From: Sporosarcina quadrami
GTDB lineage: Bacteria; Bacillota; Bacilli; Bacillales_A; Planococcaceae
Assembly (NCBI RefSeq): GCF_014836615.1
Contig: NZ_JACSQN010000009.1
Location: 1-64,000 of the forward strand
Reading direction: 5' to 3'
DNA length: 64,000 nucleotides
The position numbers were made by a program, and so were the translations under genes. The notes under the pieces are model-generated. The model was given only the letters and a program-made list of their open reading frames with translations. It ran no database searches and had not been told where the DNA came from. Below, in pieces: positions 27,663 through 36,517 of the stretch. How positions within the stretch are numbered: position 1 is the first letter of the stretch; each line of letters starts with the position of its first letter.

Positions 27663-28550
27663 TCAGGCATAATACTTTTCATAATACTCAACTGTTCCAA
27701 GTGGACCAATTTTCATTTCCCCATCATTATAATTCAACATTCGTTCAATCCACACCGTCTGTTCTGCAATATTCATGTCACTGAACGGTAGACATAAAAG
27801 TCGATCAGCAATAAAAAGATGCTCTTTCGGTAACGTCCTATCTTCTTTTAATGTTTCATATTCCTCTGGAATCATTTCAAGTTTAAGATACGTATCATTA
27901 TCTTTCGTAAATCTTAATTCATGGACGATTTTCCCCGATTTCAAGAAGATGACACGATCCGCATACAAGTCGAGGTTTTCTAGCAAATGAGAGGCAACAA
28001 AGATCAACTTATCTTTTTTCATCTCCAACAAACAATCGGAAATGAGTGCTACATTATCTACGTCTAATCCATTCATCACTTCATCCATAAGCATTACAGG
28101 TGTATCTGCTGCCATCATCATTGCAAAACAAAGACGTTGACGCATGCCAAGAGAGTAAGTGCGTACTTTTCGTTTCACATAATGACCCATTTGTAAGCGT
28201 TCAATAATTGACCCTACATTTTTAGTCGATCCATTCCACATATTTGCATATAACTTTAAATGATCAACTCCGGAAAGCTCTTCAAAGAGGTCTTTCTGCT
28301 CTGGAAAAGTTGCTAATTTCTTATGAATAATCAATTCCTCTTTTTCATTCTTATATGTATATTTTCCGTCAAAAAGCACTTTGCCTGAGTCTGGCCTTAC
28401 AAAGTTCGCGATGACATTGAACATGGTCGTCTTACCTGTTCCGTTTGGTGCAGCAACGCCAATGATTTCCCCGATTTCTGCTGTGAAATCCAAATTATCC
28501 AAAATGACTCTGTCACTATAAGCAATTTTTACATTTGATAACGTAAGCAT
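27663..28550 (-). CDS. ABC transporter ATP-binding protein (orphan)
   Basis: A 295-residue ABC ATPase. Walker A is VAAPNGTGKTTMFNVI (about 33-48, first Gly replaced by Ala), the signature is TYSLGMRQRLCFAMMM, Walker B is VMLMDEVMNGLDVD, and the switch His is in FVASHLLENLDLY. The Glu after Walker B is retained. A C-terminal extension of some 80 residues is of unknown role. It resembles ATPases of ABC-2 exporters, but no permease gene is adjacent on either side, so it must work with a distant partner or has lost it. AGAAGGAG precedes the ATG. Confidence 0.88.
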   Translation of the reverse strand: MLTLSNVKIAYSDRVILDNLDFTAEIGEIIGVAAPNGTGKTTMFNVIANFVRPDSGKVLFDGKYTYKNEKEELIIHKKLATFPEQKDLFEELSGVDHLKLYANMWNGSTKNVGSIIERLQMGHYVKRKVRTYSLGMRQRLCFAMMMAADTPVMLMDEVMNGLDVDNVALISDCLLEMKKDKLIFVASHLLENLDLYADRVIFLKSGKIVHELRFTKDNDTYLKLEMIPEEYETLKEDRTLPKEHLFIADRLLCLPFSDMNIAEQTVWIERMLNYNDGEMKIGPLGTVEYYEKYYA

Positions 28551-28703
28551 TTATTCTCCTTCTTTCTTTAAAGTTTTAAATTTCTGTTCTTTCTGATTAT
28601 GTTTCAATTATAATAGACTCTCCTTAACTATTCAACAACCACTGTTTTCATATATACTACGAATAATCGATTAGTATTTCATATTTTATAGGAGCTGACA
28701 GCT

Positions 28704-29609
28704 ATGAGTCTGCTATTAATCATTTTCCCTGTATTTTTCATTTTTACTATCGGCTTTATTGGTCAGAAGATAATCGGATTTGATATCAAATCGATTTCGA
28801 CTGCCGCACTCTATTTAATGTCGCCATTTCTTGCATTTCGAACTTTTTACAGCAATCCACTGACATGGGACTACTTTTTCATAATCCTTTTCAGTTTGTT
28901 ACTTTCATTCATTCTCTTTATTGTCATCTGGATGACGGCTAAATTGATGAAAGCGTCACGTTCTGAACGATCAGCAATGATCTTAGGTGCCGTTTTCATG
29001 AACAGCGGAAATTATGGGGCTCCAGTTGTTCTTTTTGCATTGGGATCAATTGGATTTGATTATGCTGTTATCATGATGGTTTTCCAATCATTGCTCATGA
29101 ACTCTTTCGGCATATTTTTCGCTTCAATTGGTGGATCCGAAAAAGCAACATGGCGGGATGCACTGCAACGTGTCATACGTATGCCGTTGATCTATGCAGC
29201 GGCTCTTGGTCTGATTTTGCAACTAGGAACATTTGAAATTCCACATGCCATCATAGAAGGTGTCAGTCTCATTGCCGATGCCTCAATCCCGACAGTAATG
29301 CTCGTTCTTGGTATGCAGTTGTCGGTGATGGCCAGAAAGAAAGTGAAATATCGCTATGTAACTGCTGTATCAATCATACGCATGATTGCTTCACCAGTTA
29401 TTGCGATGCTTATTTTAATGTTTCTTCCTGTAAACGATCTGTTGAAGGCAGTTCTGATTATCCAAGCAGCTATGCCGGCAGCTGCCAACACGACGATTTT
29501 CGCTTTGCAATTTGGCACCGAACCAGATCTCGTCTCATTTACAACATTTATCACGACACTTGCGAGTATCATTACGATACCTATTGTGCTGTTTTTAGTC
29601 GGTGTTTAA
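28704..29609 (+). CDS. AEC (auxin efflux carrier) family transporter
   Basis: A 301-residue membrane protein with about ten helices in two inverted halves, the usual AEC size. The family block FMNSGNYGAPVVLFALG (about 94-110) and the second-half MPAAANTTIFALQFG (about 251-265) are the crossover regions. Bacterial AEC proteins export or import small organic acids such as malate or malonate; the substrate cannot be assigned. It is divergent from the orphan ABC ATPase and convergent with the TRAP operon. AGGAGCTG precedes the ATG. Confidence 0.88.
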   Translation: MSLLLIIFPVFFIFTIGFIGQKIIGFDIKSISTAALYLMSPFLAFRTFYSNPLTWDYFFIILFSLLLSFILFIVIWMTAKLMKASRSERSAMILGAVFMNSGNYGAPVVLFALGSIGFDYAVIMMVFQSLLMNSFGIFFASIGGSEKATWRDALQRVIRMPLIYAAALGLILQLGTFEIPHAIIEGVSLIADASIPTVMLVLGMQLSVMARKKVKYRYVTAVSIIRMIASPVIAMLILMFLPVNDLLKAVLIIQAAMPAAANTTIFALQFGTEPDLVSFTTFITTLASIITIPIVLFLVGV

Positions 29610-29619
29610 GTTGAAACCC

Positions 29620-29675
29620 TCAAAAAAAAAAAGCTATCATGAATGTCTGTACAGACAATCGTGATAGCTTTTTCA
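29620..29675. terminator. Bidirectional terminator between the AEC and TRAP genes
   Basis: AAGCTATCATGA and TCGTGATAGCTT arms (one mismatch) around a self-complementary TGTCTGTACAGACA core, flanked by A11 and TTTTTC. Strong in both directions. Confidence 0.9.
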
Positions 29676-31721
29676 TTAGGATGCAACGGCAACTTTGTTT
29701 TTATCGTACTTGTCTTTCGTCCGTAACTGGATGACCAGTAGGATAGCGAACAATGCCATTCCAATGATGTCAGTCAATGTCTCAGGGAATATCAATAGCA
29801 GTCCCGTTCCAACAATGATAATTCGCTCGATCCAGTTACATTTGCGATACCAATAGCCGATCATTCCGGCACCGATTGCAATCATTCCGACAATAGCGGT
29901 GAAGGTGACCCAAATAATTTCCAATATAGAGGCGTCAATCATTAGCAAAGCAGGATTGAAGACGAACATATACGGAATGATGAACGCTGCAATCGCAAGT
30001 TTTGCTGAAGTAACACCGGTCTTGATCGGATCTCCTCCAGAAATACCAGATGCCGCAAATGCCGCCAACGCAACAGGGGGTGTAATATCCGCAATGATAC
30101 CGAAATAGAACACGAACAAGTGAGCAGATATCGCAACTACGACAGGAACCGCTACACCTGGCCCCATTTCTCCGCCCATCAATAACAAGATAATGGCAGG
30201 AGCCGCAATGGTTGAAGTGATGACATAGTTTGCAGTTGTCGGTGAACCCATTCCGAGTATGATCGCGGCAAGCATTGTGAAGATTAACGTCAACACTATA
30301 TTACCACCAGCTGCTGTTACAAGTCCGTTTGCCAAACTAAGTCCTAGACCCGTCTTTACAACTACCCCTACAATAATACCCGCACACGCAGTAGCAGCAG
30401 CGACCGCAAGAGCAGTTCTTGCTCCGTCAACAAGTGCTTCAATAATATCTTTGAATCCGAGTCGTGTAGACTTATCAAAGAAACTGACGACCAGCGTCAA
30501 AACGATACCAAGCAATGCAGCTTTCATCGTCGGAATCCCCAATAAAAGGAATACGATAATCCCGATGATCGGCAATAGAAGGTAGATTTTTTTCAATGTC
30601 GCCTTGCGATCAGGAATTTCATCTGGTGACATCCCTTGGAGTCCGACACGTTTTGCTTCAAAGTGTGTCATAATCCAAATCCCTGTAAAGTACAGCAATG
30701 CAGGAATCGCAGCCGCTTTGGCAATTTCCCAATACGTCACGCCACCGATGAATTCAACCATTAGAAACGCAGCGGCTCCCATAATCGGAGGCATGATTTG
30801 TCCACCTGTTGAAGCAGCAGCTTCAACTCCGCCAGCAAATTCTTTACGATAGCCAAGCTTTTTCATCATAGGAATCGTATAAGAACCCGATCCAACAACG
30901 TTTGCAACAGAACTTCCTGAAATCGTCCCTTGCAAAGCACTAGAGAAGATTGCAACTTTTGCAGGTCCACCCGTTAATCGTCCAGCAAGTACAACGGCTA
31001 GATCATTAAAGTAGTTTCCGACGCCTGTTTTCACAAGGAAAGCCCCGAAGAGCAGGAAGACGAAAATGAACGTTGCGGATACACTAATTGGTGTTCCTAA
31101 TATCCCGTCGGTTGTAAAGAACAGCAATTGAACAAGATTTTTGATGTCCTGGCCTCTATGTGCGAGGAATCCTGGGAAATACGACCCGAAGAACGCATAT
31201 ACTAAGAAAACAACTGATATGATCGTGATTGGTAGTCCAACAGCGCGTCTTGCAGCTTCAAGTGTCAACAAGACTGCGAGAATACCTATAATCATATCCA
31301 TGTCTGAAACTCTTCCGACACGGAAAACTAAATCACTGTAGAACAACGGCCAATAAAGACCGACCGCTATCGAGAGAAGCGATAATATAATATCGTAGAA
31401 TGGTACTTTATGTCTTTTCTCTCTAGCTTTTTTGAATGCCGGAAAAAGAAGGAATATTAATGATAACGCGAATCCTAAGTGAATGGACCGCTGAATATAC
31501 GCTGTAAAAGGCGTCCCGATTGATGTATATAATTGGAACAATGAAAATAATAGCAAACCGGCAAATACAATTATTTTAAATATGCCTGTGAGATTTCGTG
31601 TATTGGATTCCGGATCGTATTTCTGAAGAATTTCCAGTTGCTGTTCTTCAGTCAGTTGCTCGCCGTGGTCGACTTGCGAATCGATCAGGTTTCCTTCTTC
31701 GTGCTTTTTATTTTTCCCCAT
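29676..31721 (-). CDS. TRAP transporter fused permease (TAXI type, DctQM)
   Basis: A 681-residue fusion of the small four-helix and large twelve-helix TRAP permease subunits. After a soluble N terminus of about 50 residues, a first helix group spans about 50-160; the large-subunit signature follows as GTISGSSVANVVGSGSYTIP and EAAASTGGQIMPPIMGAAAF, and near 480-560 GMGSPTTANYVITSTIAAP. It moves the ligand delivered by the TAXI binding protein using the Na+ or H+ gradient. It overlaps the DUF1850 gene by 14 bases. Ligands of TAXI systems are mostly unproven; C4-dicarboxylates and glutamate have been proposed. Confidence 0.93.
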   Translation of the reverse strand: MGKNKKHEEGNLIDSQVDHGEQLTEEQQLEILQKYDPESNTRNLTGIFKIIVFAGLLLFSLFQLYTSIGTPFTAYIQRSIHLGFALSLIFLLFPAFKKAREKRHKVPFYDIILSLLSIAVGLYWPLFYSDLVFRVGRVSDMDMIIGILAVLLTLEAARRAVGLPITIISVVFLVYAFFGSYFPGFLAHRGQDIKNLVQLLFFTTDGILGTPISVSATFIFVFLLFGAFLVKTGVGNYFNDLAVVLAGRLTGGPAKVAIFSSALQGTISGSSVANVVGSGSYTIPMMKKLGYRKEFAGGVEAAASTGGQIMPPIMGAAAFLMVEFIGGVTYWEIAKAAAIPALLYFTGIWIMTHFEAKRVGLQGMSPDEIPDRKATLKKIYLLLPIIGIIVFLLLGIPTMKAALLGIVLTLVVSFFDKSTRLGFKDIIEALVDGARTALAVAAATACAGIIVGVVVKTGLGLSLANGLVTAAGGNIVLTLIFTMLAAIILGMGSPTTANYVITSTIAAPAIILLLMGGEMGPGVAVPVVVAISAHLFVFYFGIIADITPPVALAAFAASGISGGDPIKTGVTSAKLAIAAFIIPYMFVFNPALLMIDASILEIIWVTFTAIVGMIAIGAGMIGYWYRKCNWIERIIIVGTGLLLIFPETLTDIIGMALFAILLVIQLRTKDKYDKNKVAVAS

Positions 31722-32235
31722 TCATAGATACTCCTCTCATTTTCTGATACATGGATTGTCGCTTCACTTTGAAAGCATACGATTTTCCTCTGGTTAAATA
31801 GGCTTTTAAATCAATTTCTTTACCTTTGTAGATTAAAGCCAAATCTGCATCGACATCTCCAACGAAGAGCACGAAGGAATCAATGATATTCTCCTTGTAC
31901 GTAAGCGTATACTTACCATCTTTGAATTCAATCGTTTCGCCTTCCCCGGCAAAGCCAGGCAAACCGATTCCTACATCTTCATATCGCATCGATAACAGAC
32001 GGATTGCATTGTCATTTGTTATTTCGTAGTTTTCTATTACATCGGTAAGAAATATGGAGTGGACATATCGAATCTGAAATTCCATTTCATCTTCAAGCTT
32101 GACATAAAAGGTTTTCGGATGATCAGAACGATAGTCCGTAAAGGTGAACACCTTATGTATAGGCAAGAAAAAATAGGTGAGGCCAATAAGCATGACAACG
32201 ATAAGAATGGACAGGGTCAATTTCTTTGATTTCAT
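31708..32235 (-). CDS. DUF1850 protein of the TAXI-TRAP operon
   Basis: A 175-residue protein with one N-terminal membrane helix (about 8-27) and an extracytoplasmic or membrane-facing domain carrying the DUF1850 core FQIRYVHSIFLTDVIENYEI and VGIGLPGFAGEGETIEF. DUF1850 genes occur almost only between TAXI binding-protein and TRAP permease genes, as here, so an accessory role in transport is likely; its mechanism is unknown. AAGGGG precedes the ATG. Its 3' end overlaps the permease gene. Confidence 0.85.
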   Translation of the reverse strand: MKSKKLTLSILIVVMLIGLTYFFLPIHKVFTFTDYRSDHPKTFYVKLEDEMEFQIRYVHSIFLTDVIENYEITNDNAIRLLSMRYEDVGIGLPGFAGEGETIEFKDGKYTLTYKENIIDSFVLFVGDVDADLALIYKGKEIDLKAYLTRGKSYAFKVKRQSMYQKMRGVSMNGEK

Positions 32236-32260
32236 CCCTTTTCCCCTTTCTTATTAACAA

Positions 32261-32310
32261 TTAAGAATGGGACGGCTAAGGCTATTTGCCTTACCGCCCC
32301 GTTCTTCTTT
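32261..32310 (-). terminator. Attenuator-like hairpin between the TAXI binding protein and DUF1850 genes
   Basis: Arms AAGAACGGGGCGGTAAGGC and GCCTTAGCCGTCCCATTCTT form a long stem inside the operon. Only a weak AATTGTTAA follows, so it probably stabilises the upstream mRNA or terminates partially, giving more binding protein than permease. Confidence 0.7.
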
Positions 32311-32327
32311 GAAATTATTCGGATGAC

Positions 32328-33284
32328 TTATTTTTCGTCAAAGTATTTTTGTGCACCTGGGTGTACTGGAATACCGATTCCGTCAAGTCCTGTTTCTTTT
32401 TTGATCAATGCGCCTTTTGGATGTGTCAATTTGCCCGCATTGTCATAGATTGCTTTTGTAATTTCATACGCAAGATCTTCAGGAACGTCATTTTGGATAA
32501 CTAACATAGCACCAACAGAAACAGTTGGAACTTCTTCAGCGAGTCCATATGTGCCTGCTGGTATGATATCCTTTGCATAGTACTGATATTTCTTGATCAA
32601 TTCGTCAGCTTTGTCGTCAGTTACCGGAACGATGTATACTTTGTTAGTGGCATTTAATCCTTCAACTGCTCCTACAGGTGTACCACCAGTTACGAAAGCA
32701 GCGTCGATTTGACCAGCTTGCAAGCTCTCTGTGGATTCACCGAAATCCAAATCTTGAGCTTGGATATCGTCCATTGTCAATCCATGGATTTCAAGAAGTT
32801 GCTCAGCGTTTGCATATGTACCTGAACCAGGTGCACCAACTGAAACTTTCTTGCCTTTAAGATCTTCAAACGTTTTAATGCCTGACTTATCCAGTGTTAC
32901 CAATTGAACAGTCTCAGGATAAAGTGCTCCGATTGCAGAGACAGTGTCAATTACTTCTCCGTCAAACATCATTTCACCTTTAGATGCATAATAAGCGATG
33001 TCTGTCTGTACGAAAGCGATTTCAGCATCTCCGTCTTTAAGAGCAGTCATGTTTGCAGCAGATGCTTGTGAAACTTCGGCAGTCGTTTTGATGCCAGTAT
33101 CTTTATCGATAAAGTCTGCAAGTGCTCCACCAAGTGCGTAATACGTACCTTGTGTCCCACCTGTCAAAATTGATAGATATTCAGGTTCCCCTTTTTTGTC
33201 CGCATTGTCTTTGCCGCATGCTGATAAAACGAGCAATGCGATCATAGAGATCAAAGCAAAAATACGCATACTTCTCTTATTCAT
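32328..33284 (-). CDS. TAXI family TRAP transporter solute-binding lipoprotein
   Basis: A 318-residue extracytoplasmic binding protein. The signal peptide ends in LVLSAC (lipobox Cys23), giving a membrane-anchored lipoprotein. The TAXI core begins LSILTGGTQGTYYALGGALA, followed by TTAEVSQASAANMTALKDGD and KKVSVGAPGSGTYANAEQLL, the typical ligand-binding segments. It captures the substrate for the permease at 29676-31721 and is the first gene of the operon, with a hairpin after it favouring its expression. AGGGGAG precedes the ATG. Confidence 0.93.
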   Translation of the reverse strand: MNKRSMRIFALISMIALLVLSACGKDNADKKGEPEYLSILTGGTQGTYYALGGALADFIDKDTGIKTTAEVSQASAANMTALKDGDAEIAFVQTDIAYYASKGEMMFDGEVIDTVSAIGALYPETVQLVTLDKSGIKTFEDLKGKKVSVGAPGSGTYANAEQLLEIHGLTMDDIQAQDLDFGESTESLQAGQIDAAFVTGGTPVGAVEGLNATNKVYIVPVTDDKADELIKKYQYYAKDIIPAGTYGLAEEVPTVSVGAMLVIQNDVPEDLAYEITKAIYDNAGKLTHPKGALIKKETGLDGIGIPVHPGAQKYFDEK

Positions 33285-33460
33285 ACAATCTTTCTCCCCT
33301 TTAGTAAAATAGTAGTTTGTAACCTAGCACCCATTCTACCACGAATGGATATTCTTTTGTCAACATTTCTTACAAATAATCAGTAATTTGCAAGCGATTC
33401 CAATTCAAAAACAAAAAAAGGAAGATGAGTACAAGGTACCCAACTCTCCCGATGATAATT

Positions 33461-34030
33461 TTATTGCTGATCTGGCTGTTTGTTTTTTAGTTTGTGCGCT
33501 TCTTTATACGTCAGCCCAGCCTCTTCAAGATCCCGCTTTCGATGTGCCAGTCGTGAAGCGGCACATGATGCGATACTTGCGACCAAATCATCCAGGAATG
33601 TATGAACGCCAATCCCTTTTTTCGTATCCAGATCATTGATGATGCCGATTTTATTTTTATCCAAGTGGCCGAATGTTGTAACCGCAATCGAACCATATGT
33701 GAACACCGCACCTAAAGCAATTGTTTCATCCACACCAAAAAGTCCTTCATCCGATTCAACGATTTGCTGCAAGGGTGCAGACAATTTCCCTTGTTCCGCC
33801 AGCTCATCCAATTCGATTCCGACAAGAATAGCATGTTGCAGTTCTCTCTTCATCAAGACCTTTTCAATGGAGTCCACGCATTCCGCTAGATCTAATCCTT
33901 CATTGTAAGGCACTTGCATTTCATAAACGATATTTGCGATATCTTCGAGAGTCACCCCTCTTCTTGCTAATGCATCATGGGTCGCTTTTGTCACAACATC
34001 CGAGTGAACGATATTTTTACCAGTAAACAT
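33461..34030 (-). CDS. yutG: Phosphatidylglycerophosphatase A-like protein (YutG family)
   Basis: A 189-residue protein of the PgpA/YutG family. The PgpA-like core contains GVDETIALGAVFTYGSIAVT, IGIINDLDTKKGIGVHTFLDD and ASRLAHRKRDL; the DD and ND acidic pairs are probable metal ligands. Unlike E. coli PgpA the hydrophobic parts are modest, as in B. subtilis YutG. Family knowledge suggests dephosphorylation of a phospholipid precursor (phosphatidylglycerophosphate); direct proof for YutG-like proteins is limited. AGGAGGAG precedes the ATG. It is transcribed alone. Confidence 0.8.
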   Translation of the reverse strand: MFTGKNIVHSDVVTKATHDALARRGVTLEDIANIVYEMQVPYNEGLDLAECVDSIEKVLMKRELQHAILVGIELDELAEQGKLSAPLQQIVESDEGLFGVDETIALGAVFTYGSIAVTTFGHLDKNKIGIINDLDTKKGIGVHTFLDDLVASIASCAASRLAHRKRDLEEAGLTYKEAHKLKNKQPDQQ

Positions 34031-34222
34031 AAAATTCTCCTCCTATTCGACCTAAAGCCTATCATGTATAGTATGACACCGATAGGTAAGATGACCATCT
34101 CTGTCCAACCCCAAGTATTCCGGAATGAACAGAATTAATTATGTTGCACTTGATAGCATTATACCTATAGAACACCTTATGTTACAATCTTCGTACATGT
34201 AACAACAAGGAGGAACTAACTC

Positions 34223-34948
34223 ATGGAATATGGCAAGATTGAAGAAGTGGATTTTTACAGTAAAGCGCTAGACGAAAACATGCAACTACTCATACACTTA
34301 CCACATCAATACTCACCATTATATAAGTATTCCGTCCTAATTGCTTCCGACGGAAAAGACTATTTCCAGTATGGTCGGATTGGCCGTGTAGCGGATGAAT
34401 TGGTTAACGACGGTGAAATTGATAATATGATTGTTGTTGGCATCCCTTATAAAAGTGTGAGTGAAAGAAGAAGGATGTATCATCCTGAAGGTGACCGCCA
34501 CGAAGACTATATCCGGTTCCTTGCACATGAACTTGTCCCTTACATCGATGAGAATTATCCAACCTATCAGGTAGGCGCTGGCAGAGGATTAATTGGAGAT
34601 TCATTGGCAGCGACAATTTCCTTGCTTACTGCACTAAAGTACCCGAATTGTTTCGGCAAGGTTATTCTCCATTCCCCTTTTGTAGATGATTCAGTCATGA
34701 CGAAAGTGGAAGCTGTGAAAGATGTATCTGCATTTTCTATTTACCATGTCATTGGAGAAGGTGAAACAGAAGTTAAAACGACGGAAGATGGCATCCGTGA
34801 TTTCCTTACTCCGAATCGGGAGCTGAACGAAATAATTAAAAGAAAAGGGTTTTCTTACTTCTATGAAGAATTTAAAGGGGACCACACATGGAAATACTGG
34901 CAACAGGATGTACGACGGGCTATTAAACAATCATTTCACTATGAATGA
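34223..34948 (+). CDS. yjcH: Esterase family protein YjcH
   Basis: A 241-residue alpha/beta hydrolase of the enterochelin-esterase-like group (PF00756). The nucleophile elbow is GLIGDSLAATISL (Ser near residue 133), an acidic residue is in the VIGEGETEVKTTEDG region, and the C-terminal His is in KGDHTWKYW. The oxyanion strand is VLIASDGKDYFQYGRIG. No signal peptide, so it acts in the cytoplasm. It precedes yjcG and yjcF on the same strand, as their homologues are neighbours in B. subtilis. AAGGAGG precedes the ATG. Physiological substrate unknown. Confidence 0.85.
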   Translation: MEYGKIEEVDFYSKALDENMQLLIHLPHQYSPLYKYSVLIASDGKDYFQYGRIGRVADELVNDGEIDNMIVVGIPYKSVSERRRMYHPEGDRHEDYIRFLAHELVPYIDENYPTYQVGAGRGLIGDSLAATISLLTALKYPNCFGKVILHSPFVDDSVMTKVEAVKDVSAFSIYHVIGEGETEVKTTEDGIRDFLTPNRELNEIIKRKGFSYFYEEFKGDHTWKYWQQDVRRAIKQSFHYE

Positions 34949-35034
34949 TGTCAATTCAGACAAAAGGTAAATAATTCTGCTATAATTGGCTATATGATGT
35001 ATGTGTCAAACATTTTACGAGGAGGTCTTTTATT

Positions 35035-35550
35035 ATGAAATACGGTATTGTAGCATTCCCATCAAAGAAACTTCAAGATTTAGCGAATGGGTACAGAAAA
35101 CGGTATGACCCACATTATGCGCTAATCACGCCACACATGACGGTTAAAAGCGTATTTGAAGCAAATGAGCAAGAAATAGAAAATGTTGCATCTGCTATTC
35201 GTAAAGTTGCCAACAAGAACAAACCTTTTGAGCTAAATGTATCAAAAGTAAGTTCTTTTGCGCCAATTACGAATACAATATTCTTTAAAGTTACACCTAA
35301 TGATGATTTACTCGCTCTTCAAAAGGATTTAAACGAAGACTTTTTCGGTGATGCATCTGAGTTTTCTTTTGTTCCGCATATTACGATTGCACAAAAATTA
35401 AATTCCGGTGAACATGACGATATCATTGGACAATTAAAGATGATCGGTGTTGAACACACCGAAATCATTGATCGCATACACCTTCTCTACCAACTTGAAG
35501 ATGGGTCTTGGACGGTTTATGAAACTTTCCGTCTTGACGAGGAAAGCTGA
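35035..35550 (+). CDS. yjcG: 2H phosphoesterase YjcG
   Basis: A 171-residue member of the 2H (2'-5' RNA ligase-like) superfamily, the size of B. subtilis YjcG. The two catalytic HxT motifs are HMTV (ITPHMTVKSVF, residues about 37-40) and HITI (FVPHITIAQKL, about 117-120). Structural work on the B. subtilis homologue shows a bilobal fold with both motifs in the cleft; its RNA or nucleotide substrate is undefined. GAGGAGGT lies ahead of the ATG. It is two bases from yjcF, an obvious operon. Confidence 0.9.
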   Translation: MKYGIVAFPSKKLQDLANGYRKRYDPHYALITPHMTVKSVFEANEQEIENVASAIRKVANKNKPFELNVSKVSSFAPITNTIFFKVTPNDDLLALQKDLNEDFFGDASEFSFVPHITIAQKLNSGEHDDIIGQLKMIGVEHTEIIDRIHLLYQLEDGSWTVYETFRLDEES

Positions 35551-35552
35551 GA

Positions 35553-35987
35553 TTGGTTGAGGTGAGAATCGCCCGTTCAGAAAATGAGCGGGACGATGCT
35601 TTTAATGTGAGAACAAAGGTGTTTGTCGAAGAGCAAGGTGTGCCATTGAGTCTCGAAATTGATGAATTTGATAAATCTGCACAACATTTTATCGTTTACG
35701 AAGATACGCGTCCGATAGGTGCGGGTCGTATCCGTGAAACAGATAAAGGCATTGCGAAAGTGGAGCGGGTTTGTATTTTAAAAGAATTCCGTGGTCAGCA
35801 TTTAGGGTTTTTGATTATGAAAGAGCTTGAAAAGCACGCTGAATCAGCAGGCATGAAAAAAATAAAACTCAATGCTCAATCTTATGCAATCCCTTTTTAT
35901 GAAAAGCTAGGGTATATGGTCAACTCACCTGAGTTCATGGATGCAGATATTCCACATAGAGCTATGGAAAAAGAGATTCAATCATAA
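35553..35987 (+). CDS. yjcF: GNAT acetyltransferase YjcF
   Basis: A 144-residue single-domain GNAT. The family opening EVRIARSENERDDAFNVR is followed by RTKVFVEEQGVPLSLEIDEF, then GAGRIRETDKGIAKVERVCI with the acetyl-CoA loop EFRGQHLGFLIM, and the C-terminal KLNAQSYAIPFYEKLGYMV typical of ElaA/YjcF-like enzymes. It starts at TTG 35553, seven bases after AGGAAAG, and is two bases from the yjcG stop. Acceptor unknown. Confidence 0.9.
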   Translation: MVEVRIARSENERDDAFNVRTKVFVEEQGVPLSLEIDEFDKSAQHFIVYEDTRPIGAGRIRETDKGIAKVERVCILKEFRGQHLGFLIMKELEKHAESAGMKKIKLNAQSYAIPFYEKLGYMVNSPEFMDADIPHRAMEKEIQS

Positions 35988-35993
35988 TGTAAA

Positions 35994-36048
35994 TTTGAAA
36001 AAGCAGACGTGAATCGGGTATATACCCGATTGCACATCTGCTTTTTCA
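35994..36048. terminator. Bidirectional terminator after yjcF
   Basis: AAAAAGCAGA and TCTGCTTTTT arms continue through GTGAATCGGGTATATACCCGATTGCAC, giving a near-perfect stem of over 20 pairs. It ends both the yjcHGF operon and the convergent 36065-36370 gene. Confidence 0.95.
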
Positions 36049-36064
36049 TTGTTCTTTATGGTTG

Positions 36065-36370
36065 TTACGCGTATTCATTCACCGCAAGCCCTTTACCTAC
36101 CACATTAGAAATTTCAGGTGATAAGTTTACGGGATTCGGATAAATGAATCCTTTCAAGTAGGGAGGACGTGGGTTTTCAGTCATCATATGCCGTTCCTCC
36201 ATCTGATGCTGACGTTCTTCTCGCAATGAATCTTTGAATCTCTCCATTGATTCAGGATCCATATCGACTTTTTGCACACGGTTAATATATGCAAATCGAT
36301 TTTCTACTTGATTGATACGGTTAGCGTACATTTCGGATGTAACTGAGTGGATTGGTAATATGTAACCCAT
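36065..36370 (-). CDS. Conserved hypothetical protein
   Basis: A 101-residue hydrophilic protein without signal peptide or membrane helix. The N terminus (MGYILPIHSVTSEMYANRIN) is followed by a highly charged central helix rich in Glu, Arg and Met (about 40-65) and a Pro/Asn-rich tail. I do not recognise a family. GAGGTG is seven bases before ATG 36370. Its place between yjcF and a sporulation block suggests, weakly, a spore-related role. Confidence 0.65.
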   Translation of the reverse strand: MGYILPIHSVTSEMYANRINQVENRFAYINRVQKVDMDPESMERFKDSLREERQHQMEERHMMTENPRPPYLKGFIYPNPVNLSPEISNVVGKGLAVNEYA

Positions 36371-36479
36371 TTCCCACACCTCTTTTCACGTTTTTGGATA
36401 CTTACTTTATGCTTATACCCTGGTTGAAAGTATATGAAACATTTATTTTAATTATTTGTTAATTGTTTTCGAGATTGAA

Positions 36480-36515
36480 AGAAGCGGCTGCACATAAATG
36501 GCAGCCGCTATTGTT
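36480..36515 (-). terminator. Terminator after the spoVA-yjcZ-spoVIF block
   Basis: AGCGGCTGC and GCAGCCGCT arms around a nine-base loop, with CTTCTTTC following on the minus strand and ATTGTTT on the plus strand. It lies just beyond the two 120-bp repeats and probably ends the sporulation transcript. Confidence 0.7.
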
Positions 36516-36517
36516 TC

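Noticed and set aside
33400..33460. Terminator for yutG
   Set aside because: A T-rich tract is present on the minus strand but the GAGT/ACTC arms before it are too short to support a hairpin call.
34084..34222. Possible riboswitch before yjcH
   Set aside because: No recognisable conserved core and no terminator or sequestering hairpin; only an ordinary leader.
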